Origin: an uncultured Atopobium sp.
GTDB lineage: Bacteria > Actinomycetota > Coriobacteriia > Coriobacteriales > Atopobiaceae
Assembly: GCA_937926845.1 (NCBI GenBank)
Contig: CALBBS010000264.1
Location: 1-13,629, forward strand
DNA: 13,629 bases
Direction of reading: 5' to 3'
Shown: piece after piece, positions 12,466 to 13,629 of the stretch
How the letters are laid out: every line of letters begins with the position of its first letter
Numbering within the stretch: the stretch's first letter is position 1
Program-made: the position numbers and the translations under genes
Notes under the pieces: model-generated
Database searches by the model: none
Told to the model about the DNA's origin: nothing
The model's input: only the letters and a program-made list of their open reading frames with translations

Positions 12466-13629
12466 CTACCTAAAAAGTAAATGAAGAATATCGTTTCTCA
12501 GTGCAACAACAAAGACAAACAGGAAAAATGCCAGTCCAATGTAAGACAAAATGTTTTGAACCTTGATAGACAGAGGCTTTCTCATAATCACCTGAATTAC
12601 CTCAATCAGAATCTTTCCACCGTCAAGAGGTGGAATAGGTAAAAGATTCATGAATCCAAGTGACATGGAAATAGCTGCTACCAGCAAAATAAGAGTCGAG
12701 AAACCCTCTGCAGCAGCTTCTGATGCCATTACAGAAATTCCTACAACAGAAGACGACTGATTGAGAACTTCCATGGTCTGCGTTGGGATGAGCAGTCTGA
12801 GCGCAAACTGACCAACCTGCGCGGCATACGATACAGCTGCAGCTGATGCGTCAATAAACGAGAAGTGATAGGTGGTCATGACAGGTGTCACGCCGATGAT
12901 TTTATCGTCAGGACGCAAAACAGGTTTAATGGTAGTTTCAAGTTGAATGCCATTGCGCTCATACGTGACAGGGATATCCTTGCCTCCATTGGACATTGCG
13001 TCTTTGATGGCTGTAGTAAGGTCTTCCCAGGTATGTACCTCTACCTTGTTAAAGGTAAGAATAGTGTCTCCGGGAGTAAGGCCTGAAATAGCAGCAAGAG
13101 AGCCAGATTCAACAGAGCCCAGCTGAGCCTTGTTTTGAGCAGCCGGAATACCAACAAACATCAAAGAGCCAACCACCAACACAAAGGCCAGCGCAATGTT
13201 AACCAAGGGTCCGCCCAAAATCATGAGCAGGCGTTTGGGAACATTTACACCAACATAGGTATGAGCCTTCTCTTGAGCAAAGAAATCATCAGCGGACATC
13301 TGTGGAACACGAGGCTCCCCTGCTGCTGTAGAGCCTTCAAACTCAAAGTTGTGACCGCGATCATACTCACAGCGAAGTTCAGCATCTCTCGCAAGCGTCT
13401 GAAACGTGGTGTGCGCTAGCTCATCTGACTCTTTGACAAGCTCAATGGAGCCCCAGTCTGCAAGGGTGTACAGCAGATTGTAGGCGCGCTCATCCTCACA
13501 GTTAAGTTTTGCTGCAAGAGCACCAACCTCAAGCGAACCTGCCTCTTGAACGCTCATCAGAGCCTGAGGCAGAAGCTCATCAAGCTGGCCCTCCATGCCA
13601 CAAATACGGGTATAGCCACCAAAGAGAAG
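12466..13629 (-). CDS. RseP-type site-2 intramembrane metalloprotease with PDZ domain and inserted domain (5' end missing)
   Basis: The reading frame stays open to the right edge, so the N-terminus with the HExxH zinc motif lies outside the window. The first visible residues LLFGGYTRICGM match the FGGYVKI-G-M block that follows TM1 in RseP/MMPL proteases. Numbering from that M (13594-13596), an insertion runs to about residue 115, where the family normally has some 15-25 residues. Residues 5-53 of it look like a winged helix (LEVGALAAKLNCEDERAYNL, then LADWGSIEL). The family core resumes at KRLLMILGGPLVNIALA (121-137), then PDZ (about 150-228) and the C-terminal metal motif NLLPIPPLDGGK (317-328), with two final hydrophobic helices. 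It would cleave membrane-bound anti-sigma factors or signal-peptide remnants. It is first of the visible ispG-proS operon. Confidence 0.93.
   Translation of the reverse strand, partial: LLFGGYTRICGMEGQLDELLPQALMSVQEAGSLEVGALAAKLNCEDERAYNLLYTLADWGSIELVKESDELAHTTFQTLARDAELRCEYDRGHNFEFEGSTAAGEPRVPQMSADDFFAQEKAHTYVGVNVPKRLLMILGGPLVNIALAFVLVVGSLMFVGIPAAQNKAQLGSVESGSLAAISGLTPGDTILTFNKVEVHTWEDLTTAIKDAMSNGGKDIPVTYERNGIQLETTIKPVLRPDDKIIGVTPVMTTYHFSFIDASAAAVSYAAQVGQFALRLLIPTQTMEVLNQSSSVVGISVMASEAAAEGFSTLILLVAAISMSLGFMNLLPIPPLDGGKILIEVIQVIMRKPLSIKVQNILSYIGLAFFLFVFVVALRNDILHLLFR

Overview
The window is a chromosomal stretch that looks like a Gram-positive actinobacterium of the Coriobacteriia, most likely the Atopobiaceae (Atopobium/Lancefieldella/Olsenella). 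That placement is inference. It rests on moderate GC, the gene order intramembrane protease - ispG - proS, an unusual Coriobacteria-looking domain in that protease, and LPxTG surface proteins. No BLAST or phylogeny was possible. All protein genes except one, and all three tRNAs, lie on the minus strand, so the reading order below runs from high to low coordinates.

Right end (13629 to 9628): an isoprenoid/translation operon. It holds an RseP-type site-2 protease (5' end outside the window), ispG (MEP-pathway Fe-S enzyme) and proS (prolyl-tRNA synthetase). Gaps are 8 and 40 bases. The protease carries an insertion of about 115 residues whose first half resembles a winged helix.

Middle right (9609 to 8338): a plus-strand ZIP metal transporter converges on proS. 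Its terminator hairpin contains its own stop codon in the loop. A Fur-family (Zur-like) box lies just upstream of the transporter. Next come tRNA-Ala(GGC) and a CAT-anticodon tRNA, each followed by its own terminator.

Middle (8337 to 6768): two small unknown four-helix membrane proteins, tRNA-Val(CAC), and a stand-alone VOC-fold protein related to the C-terminal domain of some KDPG aldolases, each of the last two with a terminator.

Middle left (6760 to 3874): two paralogous cell-wall surface proteins with Cna-B/SpaA-like domains, one ending in LPDTG and the other in LPDTS, embedded in AT-rich DNA. A near-copy of the ABC-F gene's leader and start region lies between the two genes. It appears to be the scar of the tandem duplication that made the pair.

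Left end (3878 to 1): an ABC-F translation-factor ATPase, then a compact chromosome-segregation operon. That operon is a SpoIVFB/YwhC-type site-2 protease, scpA and the start of scpB, with overlapping or nearly overlapping start and stop codons.

No insertion sequence, prophage, CRISPR array or evident new multi-gene system is visible. The items most worth a second look are the duplication scar with its conserved inverted repeat, the domain inserted in the RseP-type protease, the Zur-like box, and the altered sorting motif. No gene-free stretch exceeds 300 bases; the longest are 4924-5177 and 6600-6840, both described below.
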